Part shown: positions 15,476 through 24,458 of the stretch, one piece after another
Numbering within the stretch: the stretch's first letter is position 1
Layout of the letters: each line of letters starts with the position of its first letter
NCBI GenBank assembly: GCA_045533485.1
Contig: JAZSHX010000046.1
Location: 22,800 to 86,799 of the forward strand
Length of the DNA stretch: 64,000 nucleotides
Direction: 5' to 3'
From: Scatosoma sp045533485
GTDB taxonomy: Bacteria; Bacillota; Clostridia; Christensenellales; Borkfalkiaceae
Translations under genes and position numbers: made by a program
Notes under the pieces: generated by a model
Database searches by the model: none
Told to the model about the DNA's origin: nothing
The model's input: only the letters and a program-made list of their open reading frames with translations

Positions 15476-15949
15476 TTATTTCAACAATGCGTCAAAATCA
15501 ATCGCACGGCAAATTTTTGCAATTTTCGCCTTTTCAAACTTAATCGTTTCGTCCTTTTCTTGCACGGACACACAGTTTTCGTCGTAGTCCACAAGCACGC
15601 CTTCAAACAGCTTTTTGCCTTTCATCGGCGCAAACAGCTTGACTTCGACCTTTTTGCCCATGCACTTTTCAAAGTCACGCGCGGTTTTAAGCGGTCTGTC
15701 TAACCCCGGGCTGGACACGTTCAAGGTATACGGCGCGCCAAAGGTCGGGTCCACTTCGTCCAACACGGGATCGATGGCTCTGTGGAACTTTTCACAGGTA
15801 TTCAAATCCACGCCGCCTTCGATATCGATATACACGGTGAGCGCAGGGTCTTTGCCTTGCTTAAATTCCACTTCCACAATTTCGATTTGCATCTCATCCG
15901 CAATCGGTTGTAACGCTTGCGTAATTTCGTCAATCGTCTTAATTTTCAC
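15476..15949 (-). CDS. rimP: Ribosome maturation factor RimP
   Basis: Assists 30S assembly. The 157-residue protein shows the RimP pattern of an N-terminal domain with EIVEVEF and the central L-N-V-S-S-P-G-L-D-R-P-L signature near residue 80, followed by a small SH3-like C-terminal domain. It starts at GTG with AAGGGG 10 bases upstream and heads the operon rimP-nusA-rnpM-ylxQ-infB-rbfA-nrnA. Confidence 0.95.
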   Translation of the reverse strand: MKIKTIDEITQALQPIADEMQIEIVEVEFKQGKDPALTVYIDIEGGVDLNTCEKFHRAIDPVLDEVDPTFGAPYTLNVSSPGLDRPLKTARDFEKCMGKKVEVKLFAPMKGKKLFEGVLVDYDENCVSVQEKDETIKFEKAKIAKICRAIDFDALLK

Positions 15950-15971
15950 GTTTTTTTTACCCCTTATAACG

Positions 15972-16018
15972 TTATTGAGAGTGGCTCGTTTGAACCACTC
16001 TCAATAATCAAGATTATT
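15972..16018 (-). promoter_or_regulatory. Structured leader of the rimP operon with two exclusive hairpins
   Basis: A perfect 13-base stem (15972-15984 with 15995-16007, 10-base loop) lies in the 5' UTR about 20 bases before the GTG. A second perfect dyad (7-base arms, 16003-16018) shares five bases with its arm, so the two cannot form together. There is no T-run, so simple termination is unlikely. Confidence 0.55.
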
Positions 16019-16028
16019 AAGTATCTTA

Positions 16029-16057
16029 ATTATACCATTATTTTCCGCAAAAAGCAA
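16029..16057 (-). promoter_or_regulatory. Sigma-A promoter of the rimP-nrnA operon
   Basis: -35 TTGCTT (16052-16057), 17-base spacer, extended -10 TGG-TATAAT (16029-16034). Predicted transcription start near 16022 gives a leader of about 70 bases. Confidence 0.82.
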
Positions 16058-16094
16058 GCGTTTTACGCAAAAAATTCACAAGATTTTATTTGTT

Positions 16095-17834
16095 TTATTC
16101 CAGTTCCACCATATTTGCTTCCGACATAATTTCTCTATTGATTTTCGCCATTTCGATAGGCGGCACCTTCACCACCTTTCTATCGTAGGTTACAAAGCCG
16201 TTTATCTCTTCTTCCACGTCGGAAACTTGAGTGTAGATACAACCGCACAAGCCCTTTGCAATCAATGGCTTCAATTTTTCCAAATACAGCTTTTTCAGCG
16301 CCGCCACCAAATCCGCGCGGCTTCTAAATTTCTTATAGCCAAATTCCTTATCTTCCGCGTACACGTGTCCGTCTATCTTCCACGAATAACCGCCAAACTC
16401 ACTCAACACCACGGGGCGCGTATCCTTGGGCACTTTCAATTTCGTATAATAAATGTGCAAGCTTTTCAAATCCGTTTGTCCAACGCCTTGGTCGTGCCAA
16501 CCGCTGACGGAATCGATGATACGCGTTGCGTCCTTTTCACGCACGTACGCAGTCCATTTCGCGCTGTCAAACTGCCCCCAACCTTCGTTGAAAGGCACCC
16601 AAACGGCGATACACGTACAGTTATACAACTGCGCAAGCGTTTCGTCCACCATTTCCGCAAATTCCTGCCTGCCCCGTTCGTTTTCACGCGCGAAATATTT
16701 ATAATCGTCGTCCCTATGGTGAAAGCCCAAAAACGGGAACGCCGCGATATGCGTAAACTTGTATTCTCCGCCGCCGTTGACAAAATCCTGCCAAACGGCA
16801 ATCCCCAACCGATCGCAATGGTAATACCAACGCATCGGCTCGATTTTGATATGCTTGCGAAGCGTGTTAAAGCCCATTTCCTTCATCAGCTTCAACTCAT
16901 CGACAATCGCCTGTTCGCTGGGATAGGTCAGCATACCGTCGCTAAAATATCCTTGATCCAGCACACCGTTGAAAAAGTACGGCTTGCCGTTCAAGGTCAA
17001 GCGCATTTTGCCGTTTTTATCCTTGGCTTTGCCAAACGAACGCACACCGAAATAGGAATACAATTCGTCGCCTGCTTGATTGCGTATAACAAAATCGTAC
17101 AACTTCGGGTTTTCAGGCGACCAAAGCGCAAAATCGTAGCGCAAAACGCAATCGCTTGTAAACTTTTCCAGCATAATTTGCTTGCCGTTATCCAGCACGG
17201 CAATTTGCTTTTCGTCGTCGCCGTCCACTTGAATACGCACGCTTTTAGCCGTTGCATTCGGCGTAATTTTCAAGCCGCGGATATATTGCTTGGGCATACT
17301 TTCCAGCCAAACCGTTTGCCAAATACCGCTTTGCGGCGTATACCAAATACCGCCTTGCTTATCGTTTTGTTTACCGCGCGCACCGTGGTTACGCGTACCT
17401 TCGTCCTGCACGCGCACGACAATTTCATTTTCGCCCTTACGCACGAAATCGCTTATATCCAAGCTAAACGCCGTAAAACCGCCCGTATGCGCGCCCACTT
17501 CCGTGCCGTTAATGCTCACACGGCAACGGCTGTCCACCGCGCCGAAATGCAGTTTGGTAACGCCAAGCAGCATATCGTCGTTCAAATAAAATTTACGCGT
17601 ATACACAAGCGTTTCTTCCGGCTGTAAAACAAACCCTTCTTTCACGCCGCTGAGCAGCGTTTCAGGCGAAAACGGCACGAGAATATCCCCGTAGTAACGA
17701 CAGCGTTCACGCCCGTCTACCTTGGTAAATTCCCATTTTCCGTTCAAGCACAGCCAGTTTTTTCTGCGCGCTTGGGGCATAGGGTGTAAATCGTGAGGAA
17801 TTTCTCCCACGGCATAATCACTTCTAAGCAACAT
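16095..17834 (-). CDS. Glycoside hydrolase family 2 protein (beta-galactosidase/glucuronidase type)
   Basis: A 579-residue GH2 enzyme: N-terminal jelly-roll sugar-binding domain (about 20-180), an immunoglobulin-like domain (about 185-270) and a TIM barrel (about 275-565). The likely acid/base glutamate is E417 (VPFNEGWGQ) and the nucleophile E479 (VLSEFGG). No signal peptide, so it acts in the cytoplasm on imported glycosides. It overlaps the upstream MFS transporter gene by 11 bases, which ties the two together as uptake plus hydrolysis. The exact sugar cannot be read from the sequence. Confidence 0.9.
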   Translation of the reverse strand: MLLRSDYAVGEIPHDLHPMPQARRKNWLCLNGKWEFTKVDGRERCRYYGDILVPFSPETLLSGVKEGFVLQPEETLVYTRKFYLNDDMLLGVTKLHFGAVDSRCRVSINGTEVGAHTGGFTAFSLDISDFVRKGENEIVVRVQDEGTRNHGARGKQNDKQGGIWYTPQSGIWQTVWLESMPKQYIRGLKITPNATAKSVRIQVDGDDEKQIAVLDNGKQIMLEKFTSDCVLRYDFALWSPENPKLYDFVIRNQAGDELYSYFGVRSFGKAKDKNGKMRLTLNGKPYFFNGVLDQGYFSDGMLTYPSEQAIVDELKLMKEMGFNTLRKHIKIEPMRWYYHCDRLGIAVWQDFVNGGGEYKFTHIAAFPFLGFHHRDDDYKYFARENERGRQEFAEMVDETLAQLYNCTCIAVWVPFNEGWGQFDSAKWTAYVREKDATRIIDSVSGWHDQGVGQTDLKSLHIYYTKLKVPKDTRPVVLSEFGGYSWKIDGHVYAEDKEFGYKKFRSRADLVAALKKLYLEKLKPLIAKGLCGCIYTQVSDVEEEINGFVTYDRKVVKVPPIEMAKINREIMSEANMVELE

Positions 17835-19179
17835 TTTGCTCTTCCCCCTTTTCCTGCGCTTTGCACTTTCTCAAATGCACCAGCCAAGGAATAACGGCAA
17901 ACATCACCACCGACGCGATTGCGCCTGCAAGGAAAATTTCAGGCGCGGGAATATATTGCGTAGTAAGCGTATCCGCACTGGATAAATCGGGCAAGGGAAT
18001 ATTTGCCGCTTTATTGATTGCGTTGCCGATCATCGGCCCGAACAACATCGGGATAAGCACGCTGAAAATCATACGCACCCCTTGCAGCTTGCCTGCGTCG
18101 TTTACAGGCGTATAATCACGCACCAACGCGCCGCAAAGCGCCGACACGAAAATGTATCCTGCAATCATAATAAACCCTGCAACGCCAAAACTCAAAAGCG
18201 TAGCCGTTTTGTTTTCAAAATGGAAGCAATACATACCCAGAAGCCCCAGCGCCATCACGCCTGCCGCCGCGTACAAAAGCTTGGCTTTATCGTGTTTATC
18301 CGCCACGCCTCCCAAAAACAAATTGATAGCCGCGCCCACGATAATCGCGCCGCCGAATACAAGCGAATATTCCACCACTTCAAAATGCAAATACGTGGTC
18401 ATATAAATAATCAAATACGGCATAAAAATTTGGCAAGCCACACCGTACACGCCGACAATCAACAGCGTTACGTACAAGGGCTTGTTCCCTTTGATTACGC
18501 TGGGCTTAAACCCATAGAAAATATCTTTGATACTGCCGCTTTTTTCAAGCGCAGGGCTGTCTTGAACAACGAAAATCCCCACCGCGCCGCACACGGCAAT
18601 CACCGCGCCCAAGCCGATAAATAAACCTTGATACCCGATAAAGGACACCAAAATCCCAAAACCGCCTGCCACAATCAGCATAGCAATCAACGGTAAAATG
18701 GAAACTACCCCTTCCACCTGTCCGCGGAATTCTTCGCGCGTGTTATCCGTCACCCACGCGTTAAACGCCGCGTCGTTCGCCGTAGAACCGAACACCGTCA
18801 TCACGCAGTCCAGCGCAATCACAAGCGCAAGCGCAATCGCCACCGCTTTGCTTTCGTCCGCGTGGAAAATTTTAGCGATGGTGTCCGTAGACAGCAACCC
18901 GAACATAGCCACGGTAAAGCCCCAAATTATGTACCCGTAGGAAATAAAACGACGCCGATTGCCCGTTTTGTCGGACAGCGTACCTGCCACCAAGGTCGTG
19001 ACCGTCGCCGTAATCCCCGACAGCTGCACCATCAGCGTAACTGCGTCCAAATCGGGCGCAATCGTTTCGAAAACGAACAGGTTAAAATACATATTTTCAA
19101 CCGACCAAGCAATTTGCCCGATAAGCCCGAACAACACCAAAATCAGCCAGTTATTTCTTCCAAACGCCGTCTTTTCCAC
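17824..19179 (-). CDS. MFS transporter, probably for glycosides
   Basis: A 451-residue integral membrane protein with about twelve hydrophobic segments. The loop between helices 2 and 3 carries the MFS signature in the form G-x-L-S-D-K-T-G-N-R-R-R (about 60-75). It starts at GTG with AAGGAG upstream, 12 bases after the PolC-like gene, and overlaps the GH2 gene. Substrate is inferred only from that neighbour. A GPH-type sugar:cation symporter is an alternative family assignment. Confidence 0.85.
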   Translation of the reverse strand: MEKTAFGRNNWLILVLFGLIGQIAWSVENMYFNLFVFETIAPDLDAVTLMVQLSGITATVTTLVAGTLSDKTGNRRRFISYGYIIWGFTVAMFGLLSTDTIAKIFHADESKAVAIALALVIALDCVMTVFGSTANDAAFNAWVTDNTREEFRGQVEGVVSILPLIAMLIVAGGFGILVSFIGYQGLFIGLGAVIAVCGAVGIFVVQDSPALEKSGSIKDIFYGFKPSVIKGNKPLYVTLLIVGVYGVACQIFMPYLIIYMTTYLHFEVVEYSLVFGGAIIVGAAINLFLGGVADKHDKAKLLYAAAGVMALGLLGMYCFHFENKTATLLSFGVAGFIMIAGYIFVSALCGALVRDYTPVNDAGKLQGVRMIFSVLIPMLFGPMIGNAINKAANIPLPDLSSADTLTTQYIPAPEIFLAGAIASVVMFAVIPWLVHLRKCKAQEKGEEQNVA

Positions 19180-19191
19180 CCTTTTTCTCCT

Positions 19192-20763
19192 TTAATGGGG
19201 CAATTTTCCCCGTCTTTTAATAAATTCTATAAAAATCTTCGCCGTCACGCACGCGTCGTCAAACGCGCGGTGATGATTGAACGTATACCCAAAATAGCTT
19301 GCAACGGTGTCCAGCTTATTGTTGACAACTTCTCCGCGCAACAGCTCTTGAGAAAGCAGCATCGTGTCGTATTGCTTATTCTCAATCATATACCCGTACT
19401 GTTCGGCATAATAGCGCACGAAACGGTAATCGAACGTCACGTTATGTCCTACAAGGTACGCCCCGTCGATAAACTTATAAAAATCGGCAATCGCCTGTTC
19501 AATATGCGGTGCGCCGACAAGGTCGCCGTCTTGAATGCCCGTGAGTTTGATAATTTCGGGAGACAGTCTTTCTTCGCAAGCCACGAACGTAGAGAATTTT
19601 TCCGTCATTTCCCCGTTCACCAGCTTAACCGCGCCGATTTCGATGATTTTATCCATTTTCCCCATCGCAGGGTTATTGTTTAAGCCCGTCGTTTCCAAAT
19701 CGAAAACCACGAACACGTTATCCTTCAAATCGACAGGCTTTTCCAAGCTGTCAAACAGCCCTGCCTGCGTATAATCCACGTACGGCTCAGGGAATACCGT
19801 GTGGTAAAATTTCGGCACGGGCTTACCCTTTTTGGCTTGCCAAACGTAATTTTCGGGCATCGTACCCAAGTTGAGCTTGACCGCCTTAAACGACCGCGCG
19901 CCCTTATATTCTTCGTTTTGCCCCGTAATCACTACGCTTTCGCCCACCTTCAAAGCGCGCACCTTTTCCAAGGTCGCCTTTTTAGGAAAATACGTCACGC
20001 GAAGCGTACCCGAATTGTCCGCAACGGAAAAAATAAACCGCGTTTTTTGCAAGTCCGTTCCCGTCTTTTCATCGTGCTTGGTATATTCCTTTTCTTCCGC
20101 GTAGGTAAGCCTTCCGCAAATGGAATACGGCCCTTCCACGTTCAAGCAATCGGCAATATACACCGCTTGCTTGACTTCTTGGTCAACGCCGTCGATTTTG
20201 CCAAACCCGTCCACGGGAAAACGGCGGATTTCCACCTTCTCTTCTTCTTCCGTTTCCGGCAGTTCATAAAGCAGCTCATCGCTGGGCTCTTGCTTTTCCA
20301 CGATACGCACGTTGCCGTAAAACGTACCGCAATATCCGCTTTGCAAATACGCGCTTATATCGTCCAAAATTTTCCCCGAAGTGAACAAATTTTGTTCCCC
20401 CGAAGCAATGTCAAAACAAAAATTCGCGCCGCAGGTCAGCATCTCCACGTGAATACAATCTTCCGCCAAAAACGCCGCGGCGGCAGGAAAGCGCGACTGC
20501 ACGTATTCGTAAATTTTGCGCTTGATAATTTCTGCGTCGGGTTGGCGTTTTACAATTTTCATTTTCGCCGTAAAGCCCTTAGGCAAATATTTATTCGCCA
20601 GCAAGCGTACGGCTTCCGTTTCGCTTGCCGTGTACGCCTTGTCCGTCACCAAGAAAAATTCCGCGCTTTTATCCCGTTTCCCTACGGTAATACCGCAAAG
20701 AATAGCGTTTTTCAATCCTTCAAACACGCGCACTTCGCGTAAAAATTCTTCCAGCTTATTCAT
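19192..20763 (-). CDS. PolC-like N-terminal/OB/3'-5' exonuclease protein without polymerase
   Basis: A 523-residue protein that resembles the front part of Gram-positive DNA polymerase III PolC: an N-terminal domain with RFPAAAAFL (about 1-165), an OB-fold segment (about 200-300) and a DEDDh exonuclease with D355/E357 (FDLETTG), D445 (GHNVTFDYRF), H498 and D502 (HHRAFDDA). In true PolC (about 1430 residues) the exonuclease is embedded in a PHP domain and followed by the polymerase palm; both are absent and the ORF ends cleanly 12 bases before the next gene. It could be a proofreading or repair nuclease. All catalytic residues look intact. It overlaps ispG by 8 bases. Confidence 0.85.
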   Translation of the reverse strand: MNKLEEFLREVRVFEGLKNAILCGITVGKRDKSAEFFLVTDKAYTASETEAVRLLANKYLPKGFTAKMKIVKRQPDAEIIKRKIYEYVQSRFPAAAAFLAEDCIHVEMLTCGANFCFDIASGEQNLFTSGKILDDISAYLQSGYCGTFYGNVRIVEKQEPSDELLYELPETEEEEKVEIRRFPVDGFGKIDGVDQEVKQAVYIADCLNVEGPYSICGRLTYAEEKEYTKHDEKTGTDLQKTRFIFSVADNSGTLRVTYFPKKATLEKVRALKVGESVVITGQNEEYKGARSFKAVKLNLGTMPENYVWQAKKGKPVPKFYHTVFPEPYVDYTQAGLFDSLEKPVDLKDNVFVVFDLETTGLNNNPAMGKMDKIIEIGAVKLVNGEMTEKFSTFVACEERLSPEIIKLTGIQDGDLVGAPHIEQAIADFYKFIDGAYLVGHNVTFDYRFVRYYAEQYGYMIENKQYDTMLLSQELLRGEVVNNKLDTVASYFGYTFNHHRAFDDACVTAKIFIEFIKRRGKLPH

Positions 20764-21805
20764 CTAATAACACCTTAATTTCCTTGAAAAATTCTTCGCG
20801 CGCACACGCGGCGTCTACCTTCTTATACGGTTGCCCTTTCTTAAAAATCAAACAACTGCCCACACCGCCGGCAATCCCCAAATCGGCGTCTTTCGCTTCG
20901 CCCGGCCCGTTCACCACGCAGCCCATCACGGCGATTTTCGCACTCTTTTTATACGGCGCGACAAACGCGCTCACTTCTTCCGCAAGCGCCATGCTTTCCC
21001 ACGCGCACCGTCCGCAGGTAGGACAAGCCACCACTTCCACAAACTGCTTATCCAAACCGCAAGCGCGCAATATTTGTTTCGCGGCATACACTTCCTTTAT
21101 AGGATTATCGGTAAGCGACACTCTAATGGTATCCCCTATACCCTGCAACAGCAGCGCGCCGATGCCCACTGCGCTTTTGATTTTGCCCGTTTCGCTTGTG
21201 CCTGCTTCCGTCACACCCACGTGCAAAGGGTATTGCGTTTTTTGCGCCAACAGCTTATACGCGTCCACCGTCAAAGGCACGTCGGACGCCTTTACCGACA
21301 CCACGATATCGTCCACGCCGTATTTTTCCAAAATACGCACGTTGAAAAGCGCACTTTCGACAAGCGCTTCCGCGCTCCTGCCGTATTGCGCCAAAAACTG
21401 TTTTTCTATGCTACCCGTGTTCGCCCCAACGCGCACGGGGATATTATGCAAGCGCACGCAATCGGCAACGCGCTTAATCTCACTTTCTCCACCGATATTT
21501 CCGGGATTGATACGAATTTTATGCGCGCCGTTTTCCACCGCCGCAATCGCAAGCGACGGCGAAAAATGAATATCCGCCACCAAGGGAATATCTATTTTAT
21601 CGACGATATTTTTTATTGCCAAAGCGTCCGCTTCGTCCGCCACGGCAACGCGCACGATTTCACATCCTGCGTTTTGCAAAGCAAAAATTTGCGAAAGCGT
21701 GCTTTCCACGTCCGCCGTTTTCGTCGTCGTCATCGATTGAATTTTCACTTGCTCTCCGCCACCCACGGCAACGTCTTTGATAAGCACGCGCTTTGTCCTA
21801 TACAT
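20756..21805 (-). CDS. ispG: 4-hydroxy-3-methylbut-2-enyl diphosphate synthase
   Basis: IspG (GcpE), the [4Fe-4S] enzyme of the MEP isoprenoid pathway that converts ME-cPP to HMBPP. The 349-residue bacterial form has an N-terminal TIM barrel and a C-terminal cluster domain with CPTCGRC near 260 and a third cysteine before NGPGEA (VMGCVVNGPGEA). It is the compact bacterial form without the plant-type insert. It sits 4 bases after nrdR. Confidence 0.95.
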   Translation of the reverse strand: MYRTKRVLIKDVAVGGGEQVKIQSMTTTKTADVESTLSQIFALQNAGCEIVRVAVADEADALAIKNIVDKIDIPLVADIHFSPSLAIAAVENGAHKIRINPGNIGGESEIKRVADCVRLHNIPVRVGANTGSIEKQFLAQYGRSAEALVESALFNVRILEKYGVDDIVVSVKASDVPLTVDAYKLLAQKTQYPLHVGVTEAGTSETGKIKSAVGIGALLLQGIGDTIRVSLTDNPIKEVYAAKQILRACGLDKQFVEVVACPTCGRCAWESMALAEEVSAFVAPYKKSAKIAVMGCVVNGPGEAKDADLGIAGGVGSCLIFKKGQPYKKVDAACAREEFFKEIKVLLDE

Positions 21806-21809
21806 ACGC

Positions 21810-22280
21810 TTAATCCTTATTCTTTTTTTCGTTCTTCATCATTTGCTTCAGCTCAGACATAAAGGACGACAAATCCTTAAAGGAGCGATACACCGACGCA
21901 TACCGCACGTACGCCACTTCGTCCACTTTTTTTAATCGCTCCATCACCATCTCCCCGATGGCTTTGCTGGTAATTTCACTTTCCATGCTGTTATAAATTT
22001 GCTTGGAAATATCCGCTACCATATCGTCGATTACGCTGATAGGCACGGGGCGTTTTTCACACGATTTAATAATACCGTTTCGCACCTTTTCCGCATTGTA
22101 CGATTGTCGCATACCGTTGTTTTTCACCACCAAAATGGGCGTCACTTCAATCGTTTCGTAGGTAGTAAATCTTCTGCCGCAACCCACACACTCTCTGCGG
22201 CGGCGTATCGTTTTATCATCGTCGGCAGAACGCGAATCGATAACCTTGCTTTCCGTGCATTCACAATACAAACATTTCAT
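21810..22280 (-). CDS. nrdR: Transcriptional repressor NrdR
   Basis: Nucleotide-sensing repressor of ribonucleotide reductase genes. The 156-residue protein has a zinc ribbon with C3, C6 and the second pair C-V-G-C-G-R-R-F near 31-38, followed by an ATP-cone domain (about 48-140). No NrdR box or reductase gene is visible in the window, so its targets lie elsewhere. Confidence 0.95.
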   Translation of the reverse strand: MKCLYCECTESKVIDSRSADDDKTIRRRRECVGCGRRFTTYETIEVTPILVVKNNGMRQSYNAEKVRNGIIKSCEKRPVPISVIDDMVADISKQIYNSMESEITSKAIGEMVMERLKKVDEVAYVRYASVYRSFKDLSSFMSELKQMMKNEKKNKD

Positions 22281-22320
22281 CTTCTTTTACCTTTTCGTTG
22301 CGTACATGGGTACTTAGTTT

Positions 22321-23625
22321 TTATTCCATACCCTTATTTTTGCAAATTTCCTTCACCGTCTTTTCATACCCGTTATCCGTGGGATTATAATACTTTTTAT
22401 CTTTGAGCGAATCGGGCAAATACTGTTGCTTTACGTATCCGCCGTAATCGTGCGGATATTTATACGCCGCGCTCATTTTTTTATCTTCCGCGCTAGCCAT
22501 AGAATTGTCCTTTAAGTACGGCGGTACGTTATCGTCGCGCACTTCGCGCGCGTCGCGCTTTGCCCCGTACATTGCATTGACCACCGACGGGCTCTTTTCC
22601 GCCATGCAAACGTAAATAATTGCTTCGGACAAAGGAATCATCGCTTCAGGATAGCCGATTTTTTCCAAGGCATACAAAGCGGAAGTTGCCATTTGCAACG
22701 CCATCGGGTCTGCCATACCCACGTCTTCCGCGGAATGCACCACCAACCGACGCGCCACCAGCATCGGGTCCGCGCCCCCTTCGATAAGCCGCATCGCGTA
22801 ATACAGCGCCGCGTTCGCGTCACTGCCGCGGAGCGATTTACAAAACGCGGAAAGAAAATCGTAATAGCTGTCTTGATTGTACGAAAGCGCCTTTCTTTGA
22901 ATAGATTGCTCTGCGTCCGCAAGCGTGATATGCACTTTTCCGTTACCGTCCGGCTCGCTGGTCAACGCCGCAAGCTCCAAGGCATTGTACGCCGCACGCA
23001 AATCGCCGCCTGCAATACGGGCAATATGCGCAATGGCGTCTTCGTCCGCCGTTACGTTGCGTTTACCAAGCCCCTTATGCCGATTTGTCAGTGCTCTATT
23101 CAGCGCCCCTACAATATCTTCCGTTTCCAAATGCTTAAATTCAAACACTCTGCACCGCGACACGATAGCAGGCGTCATTGCCGCATACGGATTTTCCGTC
23201 GTAGAACCGATAAAAATAATCGTACCTTGCTCGATTGCAGGAAGCAACGAATCGCTTTGCGTTTTATTAAAACGGTGACACTCATCCAACAGCAAATAGG
23301 TACGCTTATTATACAGTTTTAAATTATCGCGCGCCGTTTCCACCGCCTTTTTCACGTCCGCCACACCTGCGTTTACGGCGTTAAGCTTGATAAATTCGCC
23401 GTTCGTGCGTAAAGCAATGATATTTGCAAGCGTCGTTTTCCCCGAACCCGGCGGTCCCCAAAAAATACAGCTTCCAAGTCGGTCAATGGCAATTGCACGG
23501 CGAAGAAGCGATCCTTCCGCAACGATATGCTTTTGCCCGATAAACTCATCTAAAGAATTCGCACGCATACGCTCCGCAAGCGGTTTTGCGCTTTCTTCGT
23601 GGTTGTTAAAATCAAATAAATCCAT
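22321..23625 (-). CDS. rarA: Replication-associated recombination protein A
   Basis: AAA+ ATPase of the RarA/MgsA family that acts at stalled replication forks. The 434-residue protein has Walker A GPPGSGKT at 57-64, Walker B with L-L-D-E-C-H-R-F, a sensor 1 region GSTTENPY, and the C-terminal tetramerisation domain. Its ATG is embedded in a copy of the GGGGCAGGTATG motif, which supplies the ribosome binding site. Confidence 0.94.
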   Translation of the reverse strand: MDLFDFNNHEESAKPLAERMRANSLDEFIGQKHIVAEGSLLRRAIAIDRLGSCIFWGPPGSGKTTLANIIALRTNGEFIKLNAVNAGVADVKKAVETARDNLKLYNKRTYLLLDECHRFNKTQSDSLLPAIEQGTIIFIGSTTENPYAAMTPAIVSRCRVFEFKHLETEDIVGALNRALTNRHKGLGKRNVTADEDAIAHIARIAGGDLRAAYNALELAALTSEPDGNGKVHITLADAEQSIQRKALSYNQDSYYDFLSAFCKSLRGSDANAALYYAMRLIEGGADPMLVARRLVVHSAEDVGMADPMALQMATSALYALEKIGYPEAMIPLSEAIIYVCMAEKSPSVVNAMYGAKRDAREVRDDNVPPYLKDNSMASAEDKKMSAAYKYPHDYGGYVKQQYLPDSLKDKKYYNPTDNGYEKTVKEICKNKGME

Positions 23626-23634
23626 ACCTGCCCC
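23625..23634 (-). repeat. Dispersed motif GGGGCAGGTA at the rarA start
   Basis: Ten-base core of the dispersed motif; its last A is the first base of the rarA ATG. The 13-mer continues as TGG, not TGC. Confidence 0.5.
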
Positions 23635-23643
23635 TATTGTTTC

Positions 23644-24450
23644 TCAATTTTCTTCCAGCGCCTCCTTAATTTTCGGCGCGTACTCTTTTCCTATTTCATA
23701 CCCTTTTTGGTACGCCATTTCTATTTGTTTGAGCGAATATTGACTCATATTCCCCAAATCGGGTTCCAACCAAAAATCAATCAAGCTTTCATTTTCTTTC
23801 TTTCGCCAAGCTGTGCGCGCATTGTCCACAAGGTCAAACATTTCCAAAAGCACGGCAATGGTCGAACCGCATTCTTCCTTGGTGGAAAGCTGTCCCAACA
23901 CGTCCACGCACACAACGACGTCCGCGCCCATATCCTTGACTTGCTTTGCAGGTACTCTTTCCAAAACACACCCGTCCACCAAACGCATACCGTTTAAGTG
24001 CAAAGGAATAAATATCCCCGGTATACACGACGACGCCGTTACGCCGTCTACAAGCGGACCACTGTCAAATTCAATCAGCTTTTGCGAATTTAAGTCCACC
24101 GCCACGCACTTAAAAGGAATTTTCGTTTGCCCAAACTCCTTGTCGCCCAAATGCTTATATAGCACCTTTTTCATCTTCCGCGTATCGAACAAACCGCCCT
24201 TTTTTCCGCTTGCCGCAAGCAAACTCCAAAGCCGTAGCTGTTTGACTGCGTCATAGGCGTAAGCAGGCGACAAACCGCAAGCATACGCCGCGCCGACCAC
24301 CGATCCCATCGAGCAGCCAACAATATAATCGGGCACAATCCCCGCTTCGTCCATTGCTTGCAAAAACCCGATATGCGCCACACCGCGGCTACCGCCTGCC
24401 CCCAGCGCAAACCCAAGCGATTTTTTACGTTTTTTCGTTTTATCTTTCAT
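23644..24450 (-). CDS. Patatin-like phospholipase (RssA type)
   Basis: Cytoplasmic serine lipid acyl hydrolase of the bacterial patatin family. The 268-residue protein shows the oxyanion loop GAGGSRG near 17-23, the nucleophile elbow GCSMG with S47, and the catalytic aspartate in LVDGC (about 175), where family members more often have D-G-G/A. It has a strongly basic N-terminus and no signal peptide. It lies 8 bases after pheA; no functional link is evident. Confidence 0.88.
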   Translation of the reverse strand: MKDKTKKRKKSLGFALGAGGSRGVAHIGFLQAMDEAGIVPDYIVGCSMGSVVGAAYACGLSPAYAYDAVKQLRLWSLLAASGKKGGLFDTRKMKKVLYKHLGDKEFGQTKIPFKCVAVDLNSQKLIEFDSGPLVDGVTASSCIPGIFIPLHLNGMRLVDGCVLERVPAKQVKDMGADVVVCVDVLGQLSTKEECGSTIAVLLEMFDLVDNARTAWRKKENESLIDFWLEPDLGNMSQYSLKQIEMAYQKGYEIGKEYAPKIKEALEEN

Positions 24451-24458
24451 CTCTTTCC

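Noticed and set aside
16227..17627. Plus-strand open frame of 466 codons
   Set aside because: Antisense to the GH2 gene, whose catalytic residues are intact.
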